DNA of 64,000 bases. Source: Phycisphaerales bacterium (GTDB lineage: Bacteria; Planctomycetota; Phycisphaerae; Tepidisphaerales; Tepidisphaeraceae). The translations under genes and the position numbers were made by a program. Each line of letters starts with the position of its first letter. Positions within the stretch are counted from its first letter, which is position 1. The notes under the pieces were generated by a model, which saw nothing but the letters and a program-made list of their open reading frames with translations, searched no databases and was not told where the DNA came from. Shown piece by piece: positions 8,583-17,454 of the stretch. The stretch lies in assembly GCA_020853095.1 (NCBI GenBank), contig JADYZN010000026.1:48622-112621 (forward strand), in the 5' to 3' direction.

Positions 8583-8990
8583 ATGGCAGAAACCAGCAAA
8601 ACCGCCGGCGCGAAAGCCGCCGTCAAAAAGCGCATCCGCAAAGGCGTCACCCGTGGCGTCGCCCACATCAAGGCGACCTTCAACAACACCATGGTGACCA
8701 TCACCGACACCAACGGCGAAACCCTTTCCTGGGCGTCGGCCGGAACCGTCGGCTTCAAGGGCGCCCGCAAGAGCACCCCTTTCGCCGCCGGCCGGGCCGC
8801 CGAAAACGCAGCCAACCAGGCCCGCAAACACGGCCTGATGGAAGTCGAAGTCAAGGTCAAAGGCCCCGGCGCCGGCCGCGAACAGGCCGTTTTGCAGTTG
8901 CAGAACGCCGGCCTCAAAATCCTGGGCATTGAAGACGTTACCCCGCTGCCCCACAACGGTTGCAGGCCGCCCAAGAAACGTCGCGTCTGA
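8583..8990 (+). CDS. rpsK: 30S ribosomal protein S11
   Basis: S11 lies on the 30S platform near the Shine-Dalgarno helix. [42 protein letters not shown] and the C-terminal [18 protein letters not shown] are signatures. It has 135 residues. The gap from rpsM (181 bp) is unusually large and holds the inverted repeat. rpsD, often next, is absent; rpoA follows. Confidence 0.97.
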   Translation: MAETSKTAGAKAAVKKRIRKGVTRGVAHIKATFNNTMVTITDTNGETLSWASAGTVGFKGARKSTPFAAGRAAENAANQARKHGLMEVEVKVKGPGAGREQAVLQLQNAGLKILGIEDVTPLPHNGCRPPKKRRV

Positions 8991-9110
8991 TGTACGATAT
9001 TGTCCGAACTTAAAATTATTCGACTCGGCGGACGAGGCGGAAGACAGATGGCCCCCGATGGTGGGGGCGGCAAACTCCCGCAATTCCGGCCGGATCAACA
9101 GGAGATCATC

Positions 9111-10196
9111 ATGAGAATTCGTTGGCGTGGTTTGGAACTGCCTTCCCGCGTGGTTCGCGACGAGCAGATGTCCACCGATACCTATGGCAAATTCACCGCC
9201 GAACCGTTCGAGCGCGGTTTCGGCACCACCGTCGGAAACAGCCTTCGCCGAATCCTGCTCAGCTCGCTGGAAGGCGCCGCCGTCACCCACGTCAAAATCA
9301 AGGGTGCTGAACACGAATTTTCCAGCCTCAACGGCGTCATGGAAGATGTCACCGACATCATCCTCAACATCAAGAGCCTGATCGTGAAGATCGACTCCGA
9401 TGATGACATCAAGGAGATGCGCGTCGTCGCCCGCAAGGCCGGCCCCGTCACCGCCGGAATGATCGAAACCGATCCATCCATCACCGTCGTCAACAAAGAC
9501 CTGGTCCTGGCGACGCTGACCGAGGATGTCACCTTTGACATGACCCTCACCGTCGGCAAAGGCCGAGGCTATCGCACCGCCGCCGAAAACATCAGCGACA
9601 GCGAAGAACAGGAGATCGGCCTGATCGCCGTGGACTCCATCTTCTCCCCCGTCACCCGCGTCCGTTATGCCACCGAAGACGCCCGCGTCGGCCAGAAAAC
9701 CGACTACGACCGTCTGATCCTCGAAATCTGGACCAACGGAACCCTCAGCCCCGAAATGGCACTGGTCGAGGCCAGCAAGATCCTCCGCAAGCACCTGAAC
9801 CCGTTCGTGCAGTATTTTGAACTTGGTTCGGACACCGCCAGCGACGAAGCGCTGGCCGCCTTGCGTGATTCCAACCGCTCGCTGATCGACCCTGAATTGC
9901 AATCCAAGCTCGACATGACCGTACAGGAGCTGGATTTGTCCGTCCGGGCCAACAATTGCCTGGAATCGGCCAAGATCAGCACCGTTCGCGAACTGGTCAA
10001 AAAGGCCGAGCCTGAACTGCTGAAGGTCCGCAGCTTTGGCAAGACCAGCCTCCGTGAAGTCAAGCGCAAACTGGCCGACCTTGGCCTCAGCCTCGGTATG
10101 GATCTCAACGCAGCGCAACAGCACGGGTCGCTGGACAACGACGAACTGGATGATGCCGACGGCGATGAAGCGGCCGAATCGACATCGGCCCGGTAA
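9111..10196 (+). CDS. rpoA: DNA-directed RNA polymerase alpha subunit
   Basis: The alpha subunit assembles core polymerase and contacts activators and UP elements. The N-terminal domain has TLGNSLRR-like sequence (GFGTTVGNSLRRILLSSLEG), and the C-terminal domain begins near residue 285 (LDLSVRANNCLESAKISTVRELV) with SFGKTSLREVKRKL. I chose the ATG at 9111 because an AGGAG site precedes it at 9100-9104; the open frame reaching 9000 is not conserved sequence. The protein has 361 residues. Confidence 0.96.
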   Translation: MRIRWRGLELPSRVVRDEQMSTDTYGKFTAEPFERGFGTTVGNSLRRILLSSLEGAAVTHVKIKGAEHEFSSLNGVMEDVTDIILNIKSLIVKIDSDDDIKEMRVVARKAGPVTAGMIETDPSITVVNKDLVLATLTEDVTFDMTLTVGKGRGYRTAAENISDSEEQEIGLIAVDSIFSPVTRVRYATEDARVGQKTDYDRLILEIWTNGTLSPEMALVEASKILRKHLNPFVQYFELGSDTASDEALAALRDSNRSLIDPELQSKLDMTVQELDLSVRANNCLESAKISTVRELVKKAEPELLKVRSFGKTSLREVKRKLADLGLSLGMDLNAAQQHGSLDNDELDDADGDEAAESTSAR

Positions 10197-10245
10197 CATT
10201 ACTTTAAGCACTGGATTCATTTAGACTTACGATTCGAGGTAGAAC

Positions 10246-10803
10246 ATGCGTCATCGAATGCGAGGCCGACAACTCAGCCGGGACACGGAACATCGCAAAG
10301 CCATGCGCCGAAACCTGGTCCAAAGCCTTTTTGAGCACGGCAAGGTCCGCACGACCCTGCCCAAGGCCAAGGAAGTCAAGGCCATGGCCGAAAAGCTCAT
10401 CACCCTGGCCCGAACCAACACCCTCAACGCCCGCCGTCGGGTGATTTCGATCCTCGGCGACCGCCGGTTGGTGGACAAAGACCAGGAATTCACCGGCCAA
10501 AAGCTGGTGCAAAGGCTGTTCAGCGACATCGCGCCCCTCTTTTCCAATCGCCAGGGCGGTTATACGCGGATCATCAAGCTCAGCGATTTCCGGATCGGCG
10601 ATGGTGGCAACCTCGTGTTGCTGCAACTGCTGACCGAGCAGTCCGCCCCCAAAGGGACGGCCCGTCGAAGCCTCGGCCTGCGTCGCAAACGCAACGAACG
10701 CCGTCACCAGTTCGCCTCACGACTGGCCAAGGCCGGCCGATCCGCGGACAAACCCGCCGCCGAGGCCGAACCGGCTCAGCCCGCGAGTCCCGCTGGCGAA
10801 TAA
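10246..10803 (+). CDS. rplQ: 50S ribosomal protein L17
   Basis: L17 is a tunnel-exit protein. The core is MRHRMRGRQLSRDTEHRKAMRRNLVQSL (residues 1-28), VRTTLPKAKEVKAMAEKLI and GGYTRIIKL. It has 185 residues; beyond the normal ~120 there is a tail rich in Ala, Pro and Glu. It is the last gene of the ribosomal cluster and is followed by a terminator. Confidence 0.96.
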   Translation: MRHRMRGRQLSRDTEHRKAMRRNLVQSLFEHGKVRTTLPKAKEVKAMAEKLITLARTNTLNARRRVISILGDRRLVDKDQEFTGQKLVQRLFSDIAPLFSNRQGGYTRIIKLSDFRIGDGGNLVLLQLLTEQSAPKGTARRSLGLRRKRNERRHQFASRLAKAGRSADKPAAEAEPAQPASPAGE

Positions 10804-10828
10804 TCAAAATCGCAAGAATATGACAAAT

Positions 10829-10857
10829 GGCCGGCGACATGCCGGCCTTTGTTATTT
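10829..10857 (+). terminator. Rho-independent terminator after rplQ
   Basis: The stem GGCCGGC (10829-10835) pairs with GCCGGCC (10841-10847) around a GACAT loop and is followed by TTTGTTATTTCTT. It lies ~25 bp after the rplQ stop and closes the ribosomal operon. Confidence 0.8.
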
Positions 10858-10867
10858 CTTCACGTTG

Positions 10868-10897
10868 TTGACAGAGGATGCGCGCTGTCTTTACAAT
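10868..10897 (+). promoter_or_regulatory. Sigma-70 type promoter upstream of the GT2 glycan synthase
   Basis: TTGACA at 10868-10873 and TACAAT at 10892-10897 have an 18-bp spacer. It would give a transcript start near 10904 and a ~200-nt leader before the glycosyltransferase. The leader contains a short perfect hairpin, GGCGA-CGA-TCGCC, near 11000. Confidence 0.65.
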
Positions 10898-10978
10898 CGC
10901 TTTGCCTGTTGTGGGTTGCATCGATCCCGAAGATTGCCCGCTTGCATGTTTCGCCCAGTCGTATCCGAGGGGGTCATC

Positions 10979-11086
10979 ATGTGCATCGGACAATCAGGCG
11001 ACGATCGCCTCGGGATCGCGGTCAACCTCGCCAATGTTCACGCATCAGATCGTGACGCGAGCGACCGATTCGGCTTGCCACTTTAA
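10979..11086 (+). CDS. Possible 35-residue leader or small protein
   Basis: A short frame beginning MCIGQSGDDRLGIAVNL, preceded by GAGGGGG six bases before the ATG and ending 17 bp before the glycosyltransferase start. It lies wholly within the predicted 5' leader of that gene. No homologue is recognised. It may be a leader peptide coupling translation to the next gene, or chance. Confidence 0.3.
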   Translation: MCIGQSGDDRLGIAVNLANVHASDRDASDRFGLPL

Positions 11087-11103
11087 CGACGAGAACAATC
11101 GTT

Positions 11104-12684
11104 ATGTTTGAGCAGATATCAGGTCACTTGCTGGTTGCGTTTTACGTGGCCATCCTGTTCGCGGTCGCGTTTTACGGCCTGCATCGCTACATTCTGGTCT
11201 ACCTGTACGTCAAACATCGCAACGACGCCTATCAACCCAAAGGCAAGTTCGCCCAACTGCCCCGCATCACGGTGCAGTTGCCGATGTTCAACGAGGATGT
11301 CGTCGCCGAACGCATCATTAAAGCCACCTGCCAGATCGATTATCCGCTGGACAAACTCGAAATTCAGGTTCTGGACGATTCCACCGACCATTCGGCCGAC
11401 ATCGCCCGCCTGGCCTGCGAACAATGGCAAGCCAAGGGATATCCGATCCATTACATCCATCGCACCAACCGCGAAGGATACAAAGCCGGCGCGCTCGAAG
11501 CGGGATTGAAAGTCGCCACCGGCGAGTTCATCGCCATTTTTGACGCCGATTTCGTCCCTCCGCGCGACATCCTGCACAATGTCGTCGGATATTTCGCGGA
11601 CGATCAGATCGGCATGGTGCAGGTTCGCTGGGACCACCTGAACCGCGATGCCTCGCTGCTGACCAAGAGCCAGGCGATATTTCTCGATGGGCATTTTGTC
11701 GTTGAACACACCGCCCGCAATCGCAGCGGCCGGTTCATGCACTTCAACGGCACGGCCGGCGTCTGGCGCCGATCCACCATCCAGGATGCCGGCGGATGGC
11801 AGCACGATACCCTGACCGAAGACCTCGACCTCAGCTATCGCGCCCAGATGAAGGGTTGGCAATTCGTCTACCTGCCCCAGTTCTGCGCCCCGGCCGAATT
11901 GCCGCCGGAAATGATCGGATTCAAGCAGCAGGCCCATCGCTGGACCAAGGGAAGTTTTCAGACCGCCATCAAACTGTTGCCCGGCATCCTGCGTTCCAAG
12001 CATCTTTCCCGGCGGATCAAACTCGAAGCCTTTTTCCATCTGACCAACACCGTGGTCTATCCCCTGATGGTGCTGTTGACGCTGCTGATGTATCCGACGT
12101 TCTTCAACATCTTCAGTCCGTTCAAGTCCCACTCCTGGGGCCAGTACGTTTTCAGCGGCAGCTTGTTTGTTCTGGCCACCTGTTCGGCCAGCACCTTTTT
12201 CATCGTCGGCCAGCGCGAGCTGTTCGGCAAAGAGGCCGGCTGGAAAACCCTGATATACATGCCTGTTTTAATGGGTCTGGGTGTGGGGGTGAGCTTGAAC
12301 AACGCCAAGGCGGTCTTCGAGGCCATCTGGAGTTCGATCCGACGCAAACCCAGCGAATTTGTCCGCACGCCCAAATATGGCGCGATGGGCAGCGGCCGCA
12401 ACAAGTGGCGCAAAGACAGCGTCTTCACCTTCAAACGACTGGCCCTGCCGATCGTTGAAATCGCCTTCGGCTGCTACATGACCTGCTGCATGTGGATCAG
12501 CCTCTGGTATCTGTGCGGCCTCTGGAGCGGCCAACCCAAGAGCGGCTGGGCCAGCCTGCCGTTTTTGATGATCTTCGCCGGCGGCTATTTCTACGTCGGT
12601 TTCGGTTCGCTGTGGGCGCTATACCAGATGAGCCGCGACCACGCCGAAGTGGTCGCCGAAGCGCCCGAAGTCCTGTCAGCTTAA
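11104..12684 (+). CDS. Processive GT2 glycosyltransferase (cellulose/mannan synthase-like)
   Basis: A membrane glycosyltransferase that probably polymerises a beta-linked polysaccharide from nucleotide sugars and extrudes it. An N-terminal membrane segment (residues ~10-35) precedes the catalytic domain with DDS (91-93), DAD (147-149), TED (238-240) and QQAHRW (275-280), the processive D, DxD, TED, QxxRW set. Several membrane segments follow to residue ~500. The 526-residue length without a PilZ domain resembles CslA-type mannan synthases more than BcsA. Substrate is inference. It has its own promoter. Confidence 0.85.
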   Translation: MFEQISGHLLVAFYVAILFAVAFYGLHRYILVYLYVKHRNDAYQPKGKFAQLPRITVQLPMFNEDVVAERIIKATCQIDYPLDKLEIQVLDDSTDHSADIARLACEQWQAKGYPIHYIHRTNREGYKAGALEAGLKVATGEFIAIFDADFVPPRDILHNVVGYFADDQIGMVQVRWDHLNRDASLLTKSQAIFLDGHFVVEHTARNRSGRFMHFNGTAGVWRRSTIQDAGGWQHDTLTEDLDLSYRAQMKGWQFVYLPQFCAPAELPPEMIGFKQQAHRWTKGSFQTAIKLLPGILRSKHLSRRIKLEAFFHLTNTVVYPLMVLLTLLMYPTFFNIFSPFKSHSWGQYVFSGSLFVLATCSASTFFIVGQRELFGKEAGWKTLIYMPVLMGLGVGVSLNNAKAVFEAIWSSIRRKPSEFVRTPKYGAMGSGRNKWRKDSVFTFKRLALPIVEIAFGCYMTCCMWISLWYLCGLWSGQPKSGWASLPFLMIFAGGYFYVGFGSLWALYQMSRDHAEVVAEAPEVLSA

Positions 12685-12688
12685 GGTT

Positions 12689-13138
12689 TTACGGACCAAA
12701 CTTGCTTTCCAGCAGCCGGGCAAATTCAATCGCCACGGCCTGTTCGGCGACGACCGCTTCGTTGGCCCCAAGTCTCACCGCGTGCATTCCTCCGGATGTG
12801 AAATTCATTCGCGCGATGATGTAAACCGTGGGATTCAGCCGCCGGGCGATGGATGTCGCCTCGCGGACGGCCATCTCATCCGGCACGGCCAGCGCCAGAA
12901 GCGTTGCGCGTTCGATGCCCGCCCGGCGCAACGTCTGTTCTTCCTTGATGTTTCCTTCAATGATCGGCAGATCGTGCTTTGCACAGCGCGAGACGGTCTG
13001 CGGGTTCTGATCGACAACGCAGAATTCGATCTTGTGCCGCTGCAACCATTCCACCGTTGCCCGCCCGGGCAGGCCATAGCCGGCCACGATGGCATAGGGT
13101 GCGGGATCGAGAGCCGGTGCGGTCGGTGAGGTGGTCAA
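12689..13138 (-). CDS. TrkA-N (RCK) domain protein
   Basis: A 149-residue Rossmann-fold protein with the NAD-binding motif GYGLPGR near residue 19, then CVVDQNPQTV and LPIIEGNIKEEQTL, typical of the TrkA-N domain that gates potassium transport. No membrane segment or RCK-C domain is present, so a partner channel must be elsewhere. The TTG start (13138) overlaps the nuoD stop by two bases, implying translational coupling; an open frame continues further upstream but would run through nuoD. The link to nuoD is unexplained. Confidence 0.75.
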   Translation of the reverse strand: MTTSPTAPALDPAPYAIVAGYGLPGRATVEWLQRHKIEFCVVDQNPQTVSRCAKHDLPIIEGNIKEEQTLRRAGIERATLLALAVPDEMAVREATSIARRLNPTVYIIARMNFTSGGMHAVRLGANEAVVAEQAVAIEFARLLESKFGP

Positions 13139-14331
13139 CGATCCACCTCGCCCATCACGATGTCGATCGAGCCGATGATCGCCGGCACGTCCGCCAGGAG
13201 CACGTTGCGGCACAATTCCCCCGTGACCGCCAGGTTGATGAACGATGGACCGCGAATGTGGACGCGATAGGGAATCGGGCCGCCCTGCGATTCAATGTAA
13301 AAACCCAGGTGGCCGCGCGGATTTTCATATTCGGCGTACACCTCGCCGTTGGGCACTTTCATGTTGCGCGGAACCTTGGCGCGATACGCCCCGTCGGGCA
13401 TCCGTTCGATGCACTGACGCAGAATTTTGATGCACTGTTTCATCTCCTGCATCTTGACCCAGTAGCGATCCCAACAGTCGCCGATCGTCCCCATCCGCCC
13501 GCCGCCGATGCAGACGTCGAAATCCAACTGATCGTAAACGCTATATGGACGGTCGCGACGCAGGTCAAACGGGATTCCGCTTCCGCGGATCATCGGCCCC
13601 GAAAGGGCATATCCGATCGCCAGCTTTCGGCTCACCACCCCCACGTTGGCGGTGCGCTTGATGAAAATGTGGTTGTAGCTCAGCAGGTCGTTGTATTCGT
13701 CGATCTTGGGTTCAAAATAATCGAGAAATTCGCCCAGTTTTTCCAGAAACAAAGGGGGCAAATCCCACGTCACCCCGCCCACGTTGATGTAGGAGAGCGT
13801 CAACCTCGCCCCGCAGAGCTGTTCAAACAAATCCAGGATGTATTCGCGTTCGCGAAAGGCGTACAAAAACGGCGCGAACGCGCCCATATCCAGCCCATAG
13901 GTCCCGAATGAAACCAGGTGCGATGCGATGCGGTTCAATTCCGCCGCCAGGACGCGGATGTATTCGGCCCGCCTGGGGACTTCGATGCCCGCCAGTTTTT
14001 CCACCGCCATCGACCAGGCGAAGTTGTTGTTCATCGCCGCCAGGTAGTCCAGCCGGTCGGTGTACCCGATGTATTTGTAGTAAGGCAGGTTCTCGGCGAT
14101 CTTTTCCTTGCAGCGGTGTAGATACCCCAGATGCGGAACCGCCTCCAGCACCATCTCCCCATCCGTCCGCAGCACCACCCGCAGCACGCCATGGGTCGAA
14201 GGGTGCTGCGGCCCCATGTTGACCAGCATCTCCTCGGATTCAACGTCGATCTGCTCATCGGTCGCCCCGGGCGCCAGACCGTAGTTGACGGTCCGCGTGT
14301 TGGGATCGGTGATGGAAGGGGTCAATGCCAT
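13135..14331 (-). CDS. nuoD: NADH-quinone oxidoreductase subunit D
   Basis: The 49-kDa peripheral subunit of complex I, lying at the quinone site. NMGPQHPSTHGVLR, then LGYLHRGxEK-like HLGYLHRCKEKIAE and the C-terminal ADVPAIIGSIDIVMGEVDR, are the family signatures. I chose the ATG at 14331 (MALTPSITDPN); the frame extends to 14472 without conserved sequence. About 398 residues, normal length. No other nuo gene is nearby, so the complex is encoded at several loci. It lies 46 bp after rfbC. Confidence 0.93.
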   Translation of the reverse strand: MALTPSITDPNTRTVNYGLAPGATDEQIDVESEEMLVNMGPQHPSTHGVLRVVLRTDGEMVLEAVPHLGYLHRCKEKIAENLPYYKYIGYTDRLDYLAAMNNNFAWSMAVEKLAGIEVPRRAEYIRVLAAELNRIASHLVSFGTYGLDMGAFAPFLYAFREREYILDLFEQLCGARLTLSYINVGGVTWDLPPLFLEKLGEFLDYFEPKIDEYNDLLSYNHIFIKRTANVGVVSRKLAIGYALSGPMIRGSGIPFDLRRDRPYSVYDQLDFDVCIGGGRMGTIGDCWDRYWVKMQEMKQCIKILRQCIERMPDGAYRAKVPRNMKVPNGEVYAEYENPRGHLGFYIESQGGPIPYRVHIRGPSFINLAVTGELCRNVLLADVPAIIGSIDIVMGEVDR

Positions 14332-14377
14332 GATGACGGATTTTGTCCCTGCGATGGAATTGTAGAACCCCGCGCGA

Positions 14378-14920
14378 CTATTTGCCAGAATTTCCCTCGA
14401 ACGGCCCCCACGCCGCATCCCGCGGGCTGATTTCACTGGCCGCCAGCGGCCACTGGATCCCAAACGCCGCATCGTCGTATCGATACCCCCGCGCCGCGGA
14501 TGGGGTGTAAAATTCGCTCACCTGGTAGGTCACTTCGCTGTTGTCTTCCAGGGTCTGATACCCGTGGGCGAACATCTCCGGGACGTACAATGCCTTGTGG
14601 TTGTCGGCCGTCAGTTCCACGCCGAACCATTGGCCAAACGTCGCCGACCCCGGCCGGATGTCCACGATCGCATCGAAAATCGCCCCCCGCGTGCATCGGA
14701 CGATCTTCACCTCCGTCGCCGGCGCAATTTGAAAGTGCATCCCCCGCAGCGTCCCCTTGCGATGGTTGAACGACACGTTGCACTGGGCGATGCGGCAATT
14801 CAGCCCGCGCTGCTCGAATTGCCGGGAGGAAAAGGACTCGGCGAAAAATCCGCGCGAATCGGCGATTTTTTCCAGTTCGATGACAAACGCCCCCGGCAAC
14901 CTGGTTTGATGAAAAATCAT
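14378..14920 (-). CDS. rfbC: dTDP-4-dehydrorhamnose 3,5-epimerase
   Basis: Cupin-fold epimerase in dTDP-L-rhamnose synthesis for surface polysaccharide. Visible motifs are DSRGFFAESFS (about residues 21-31), CNVSFNHRKGTLRGMHFQ with the catalytic His region, and LYVPEMFAHGYQTLEDNSEVTYQVSEFYTP. It has 180 residues, the usual length. The other rfb genes are not adjacent; nuoD follows on the same strand. Confidence 0.93.
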   Translation of the reverse strand: MIFHQTRLPGAFVIELEKIADSRGFFAESFSSRQFEQRGLNCRIAQCNVSFNHRKGTLRGMHFQIAPATEVKIVRCTRGAIFDAIVDIRPGSATFGQWFGVELTADNHKALYVPEMFAHGYQTLEDNSEVTYQVSEFYTPSAARGYRYDDAAFGIQWPLAASEISPRDAAWGPFEGNSGK

Positions 14921-15014
14921 TCGACGTTACTCCTCAAGGTGCGGGCAGTTGTACCGTCATCGGCCACCTCTGGCCACCCCCGACAGAACGGCTTGCGGCG
15001 GGTATGATTCTGCC

Positions 15015-15752
15015 ATGCTCTCATCGTGTCCATTGCCGGGATTGTTCGTGACCGGGACCGATACCGGCGTGGGGAAAACCCTCGTCGCGGCGGCGCTGGC
15101 GAACTGGTTTGATCGGCGCGGGGTGCGGGTCGGGGTTTGCAAACCCATCGCCACCGGATGTGCCCATCGCCGTGAAGGGCTGGTCAGCGAGGATGCCGAA
15201 TTTCTCGCCCATTGCGCCAACGCCCGCCAGCCGCTGGACCTGATCTGCCCGCAGCGATACGTTGAGCCTCTGGCGCCGGCCATGGCGGCACAGCGGGCCG
15301 GCCGGCCGGTTGATTGGGCCGTGGTTCAACGGTCGATCGACCTGATCGCACAAGAGAGCGATCGGATGATCATCGAAGGAGTGGGTGGGGTGATGGTTCC
15401 GCTGGATGACCGCCATACGGTTCTGGACTTGATGGTCTCGCTGGGCATGCCGGCGGTGGTGGTGGCGCGGGCGGGGCTGGGGACGATCAATCATACGTTG
15501 TTGACATTACAGGCTTTACGAACAAAAGGCATCCGCATCGCGGGGGTGGTGATCAATGGTTATCCGGCCGAATCACCCGGCATCGCCGAAGAAACCAACC
15601 CGCAAGTCATCGAACGCTGGGGCAAGGTGAAAGTCTTATGTATCCTCCCGCAGGTACAGGCCTTACAGATGCCTCATCTGCCGGCGGATGTGATCGGAGC
15701 CATGGATGCCGTGGATTGGGAAAATCTGGCTTCACATGGAACGATTGCGTAA
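15015..15752 (+). CDS. bioD: ATP-dependent dethiobiotin synthetase
   Basis: Closes the ureido ring in biotin synthesis, using ATP and CO2. The P-loop GTDTGVGKT lies near residue 14, followed by CKPIATG and IIEGVGGVMVPL. I chose the ATG at 15015 because the protein then begins close to the family start; the open frame extends upstream to 14949. About 245 residues. No other bio gene is nearby. A sigma-54 activator starts 9 bp after its stop. Confidence 0.92.
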   Translation: MLSSCPLPGLFVTGTDTGVGKTLVAAALANWFDRRGVRVGVCKPIATGCAHRREGLVSEDAEFLAHCANARQPLDLICPQRYVEPLAPAMAAQRAGRPVDWAVVQRSIDLIAQESDRMIIEGVGGVMVPLDDRHTVLDLMVSLGMPAVVVARAGLGTINHTLLTLQALRTKGIRIAGVVINGYPAESPGIAEETNPQVIERWGKVKVLCILPQVQALQMPHLPADVIGAMDAVDWENLASHGTIA

Positions 15753-15761
15753 ATTATAAGC

Positions 15762-17393
15762 ATGTCGCAATCGTCTTTGCCTGCAAATAATGCTTTCGAT
15801 TCAGTTGAGCGACTGGAAATTTCGGTCTTAACCGATATTGCGCAGATATTAACCAGCACGTTTGAATTGCGTGATATTTTTGCGCGCGTGATGACGCTGA
15901 TCAGCGAACGGCTGAGCATGCACCGCGGGGCGCTGTCGATCCTGGATGAATCGACCGGCCGGCTTCGCACCGAGGCCGCATCCGGCTTTACGGATGATGA
16001 GATGCATCGCGGCACCTATGCGCTGGGGGAGGGGATCACCGGCAACGTCGTGGCGACGGGACAGTCGCGGGTGATTGCGGATTTGAGCACGGAGCCGGAC
16101 TTTCTCAATCGCACCGGCCGGCGCGACCTGGCCTCCAGCGGCGGACAAATCAGCTTTTTGTGCGTGCCGATCCGCATTGAAGGCCGGACGGCCGGCGCGC
16201 TGTCGGTGGACAAGCCGTTTGTCAGCGCCGAGCAGCTTCGTCAGGATCAGGTTTTTCTGGAGATCGTGTCGGCGTTTCTGGCCCAGGCGATTCAGGTCAG
16301 CCGGATGGTGATGCGGCAAAAGGAGGAATTGCTGGAGGAAAACGCCCGCCTTCGCGCCCAGGTTCGCGACCGCTACCGTTTTGAGAACATCATCGGCGAC
16401 TCGCCGGCGATGCACGAGGTGTTCGCCACGGTCGGGCAGGTGGCCGATTCGCGGGCGACGGTCCTGCTGCTGGGTGAAACCGGCACCGGCAAGGAGATGA
16501 TCGCCAAGTCGATCCATTACAATTCGCCGCGAAAGGAATCCCCGTTCGTGCGGGTCAATTGCGGCGCGCTCAGCGGCACGCTGCTGGAATCGGAGCTGTT
16601 CGGGCACGTGAAAGGATCGTTCACCGGCGCGATCCGTGACAAGGCAGGGCGGTTTGAAGCGGCCGACGGCGGAACGATTTTTCTGGATGAAATCGGCACG
16701 ATGGAGCCTCATTTGCAGGTGAAACTGCTGCGCGTGCTCCAGGAACGTGAATTTGAACGGGTGGGGGACACGCGGACGGTCCGGATCGACGTGCGGGTGA
16801 TCGCGGCCACCAACGTCGATTTGCAGGAGGAAGTGGCCCGCGGGCGGTTTCGCGAGGATTTGTTTTACCGGTTGAACGTGGTGAGCATCTATCTGCCGCC
16901 GCTGCGCAACCGCCGCGAGGACATCCCGCGGCTGATCGATCATTTTCTGGACAAATACAACGCGCTGAACCGCCGGCGATTGAAACGCATCAGCCGGGAC
17001 ATGGTGAACATCCTGCTGCGTTATCCGTGGCCGGGAAACGTGCGCGAACTGGAAAACGCGGTGGAACGGGCGGTGGTCTTGTCGCGGGATGAGGATTTCA
17101 CCGAAGAGCTGCTCCCCTTGTCGGTGCGGATGTTCGCCGCCCAGCGCCGCAGCGCCCAGAGCAGCGAGTCGATCGAGGCGCTGGCCGGCCGGCTGGCCGA
17201 GCAGGCGCTGGCCGATTACGAGCTGCGCGAAGGGCAGGTGCATCAACTGGTGATCGACCAGATCGAGTCGGCGCTGATTACGCGGGCGATGGCCAAATGT
17301 GGCGGGGTCAAAACCCGCACCGCGGATTTTCTGGGGATCAACCGCAACACGCTCAACAAGAAGGCCAGGGACCTGGGCGTCGAAGGGGAATGA
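15762..17393 (+). CDS. NifA-type sigma-54-dependent transcriptional activator (GAF-AAA-HTH)
   Basis: An enhancer-binding protein that opens sigma-54 promoters by ATP hydrolysis. A GAF domain spans ~20-180, a short coiled linker follows, then the AAA+ domain with Walker A GETGTGKE (238-245), the sigma-54 contact loop GSFTGA (285-290) and Walker B GGTIFLDE (303-310). A Fis-type HTH is at the C-terminus ([21 protein letters not shown]). The loop has Ser in place of the common Ala of GAFTGA. Target genes are not evident from the neighbours. Confidence 0.92.
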   Translation: MSQSSLPANNAFDSVERLEISVLTDIAQILTSTFELRDIFARVMTLISERLSMHRGALSILDESTGRLRTEAASGFTDDEMHRGTYALGEGITGNVVATGQSRVIADLSTEPDFLNRTGRRDLASSGGQISFLCVPIRIEGRTAGALSVDKPFVSAEQLRQDQVFLEIVSAFLAQAIQVSRMVMRQKEELLEENARLRAQVRDRYRFENIIGDSPAMHEVFATVGQVADSRATVLLLGETGTGKEMIAKSIHYNSPRKESPFVRVNCGALSGTLLESELFGHVKGSFTGAIRDKAGRFEAADGGTIFLDEIGTMEPHLQVKLLRVLQEREFERVGDTRTVRIDVRVIAATNVDLQEEVARGRFREDLFYRLNVVSIYLPPLRNRREDIPRLIDHFLDKYNALNRRRLKRISRDMVNILLRYPWPGNVRELENAVERAVVLSRDEDFTEELLPLSVRMFAAQRRSAQSSESIEALAGRLAEQALADYELREGQVHQLVIDQIESALITRAMAKCGGVKTRTADFLGINRNTLNKKARDLGVEGE

Positions 17394-17454
17394 CGCCGGT
17401 GGCGTTTCCCGACCATGCCTCCGTCCGCTTCAATTGCGCTTTCCACGGCGTGGA

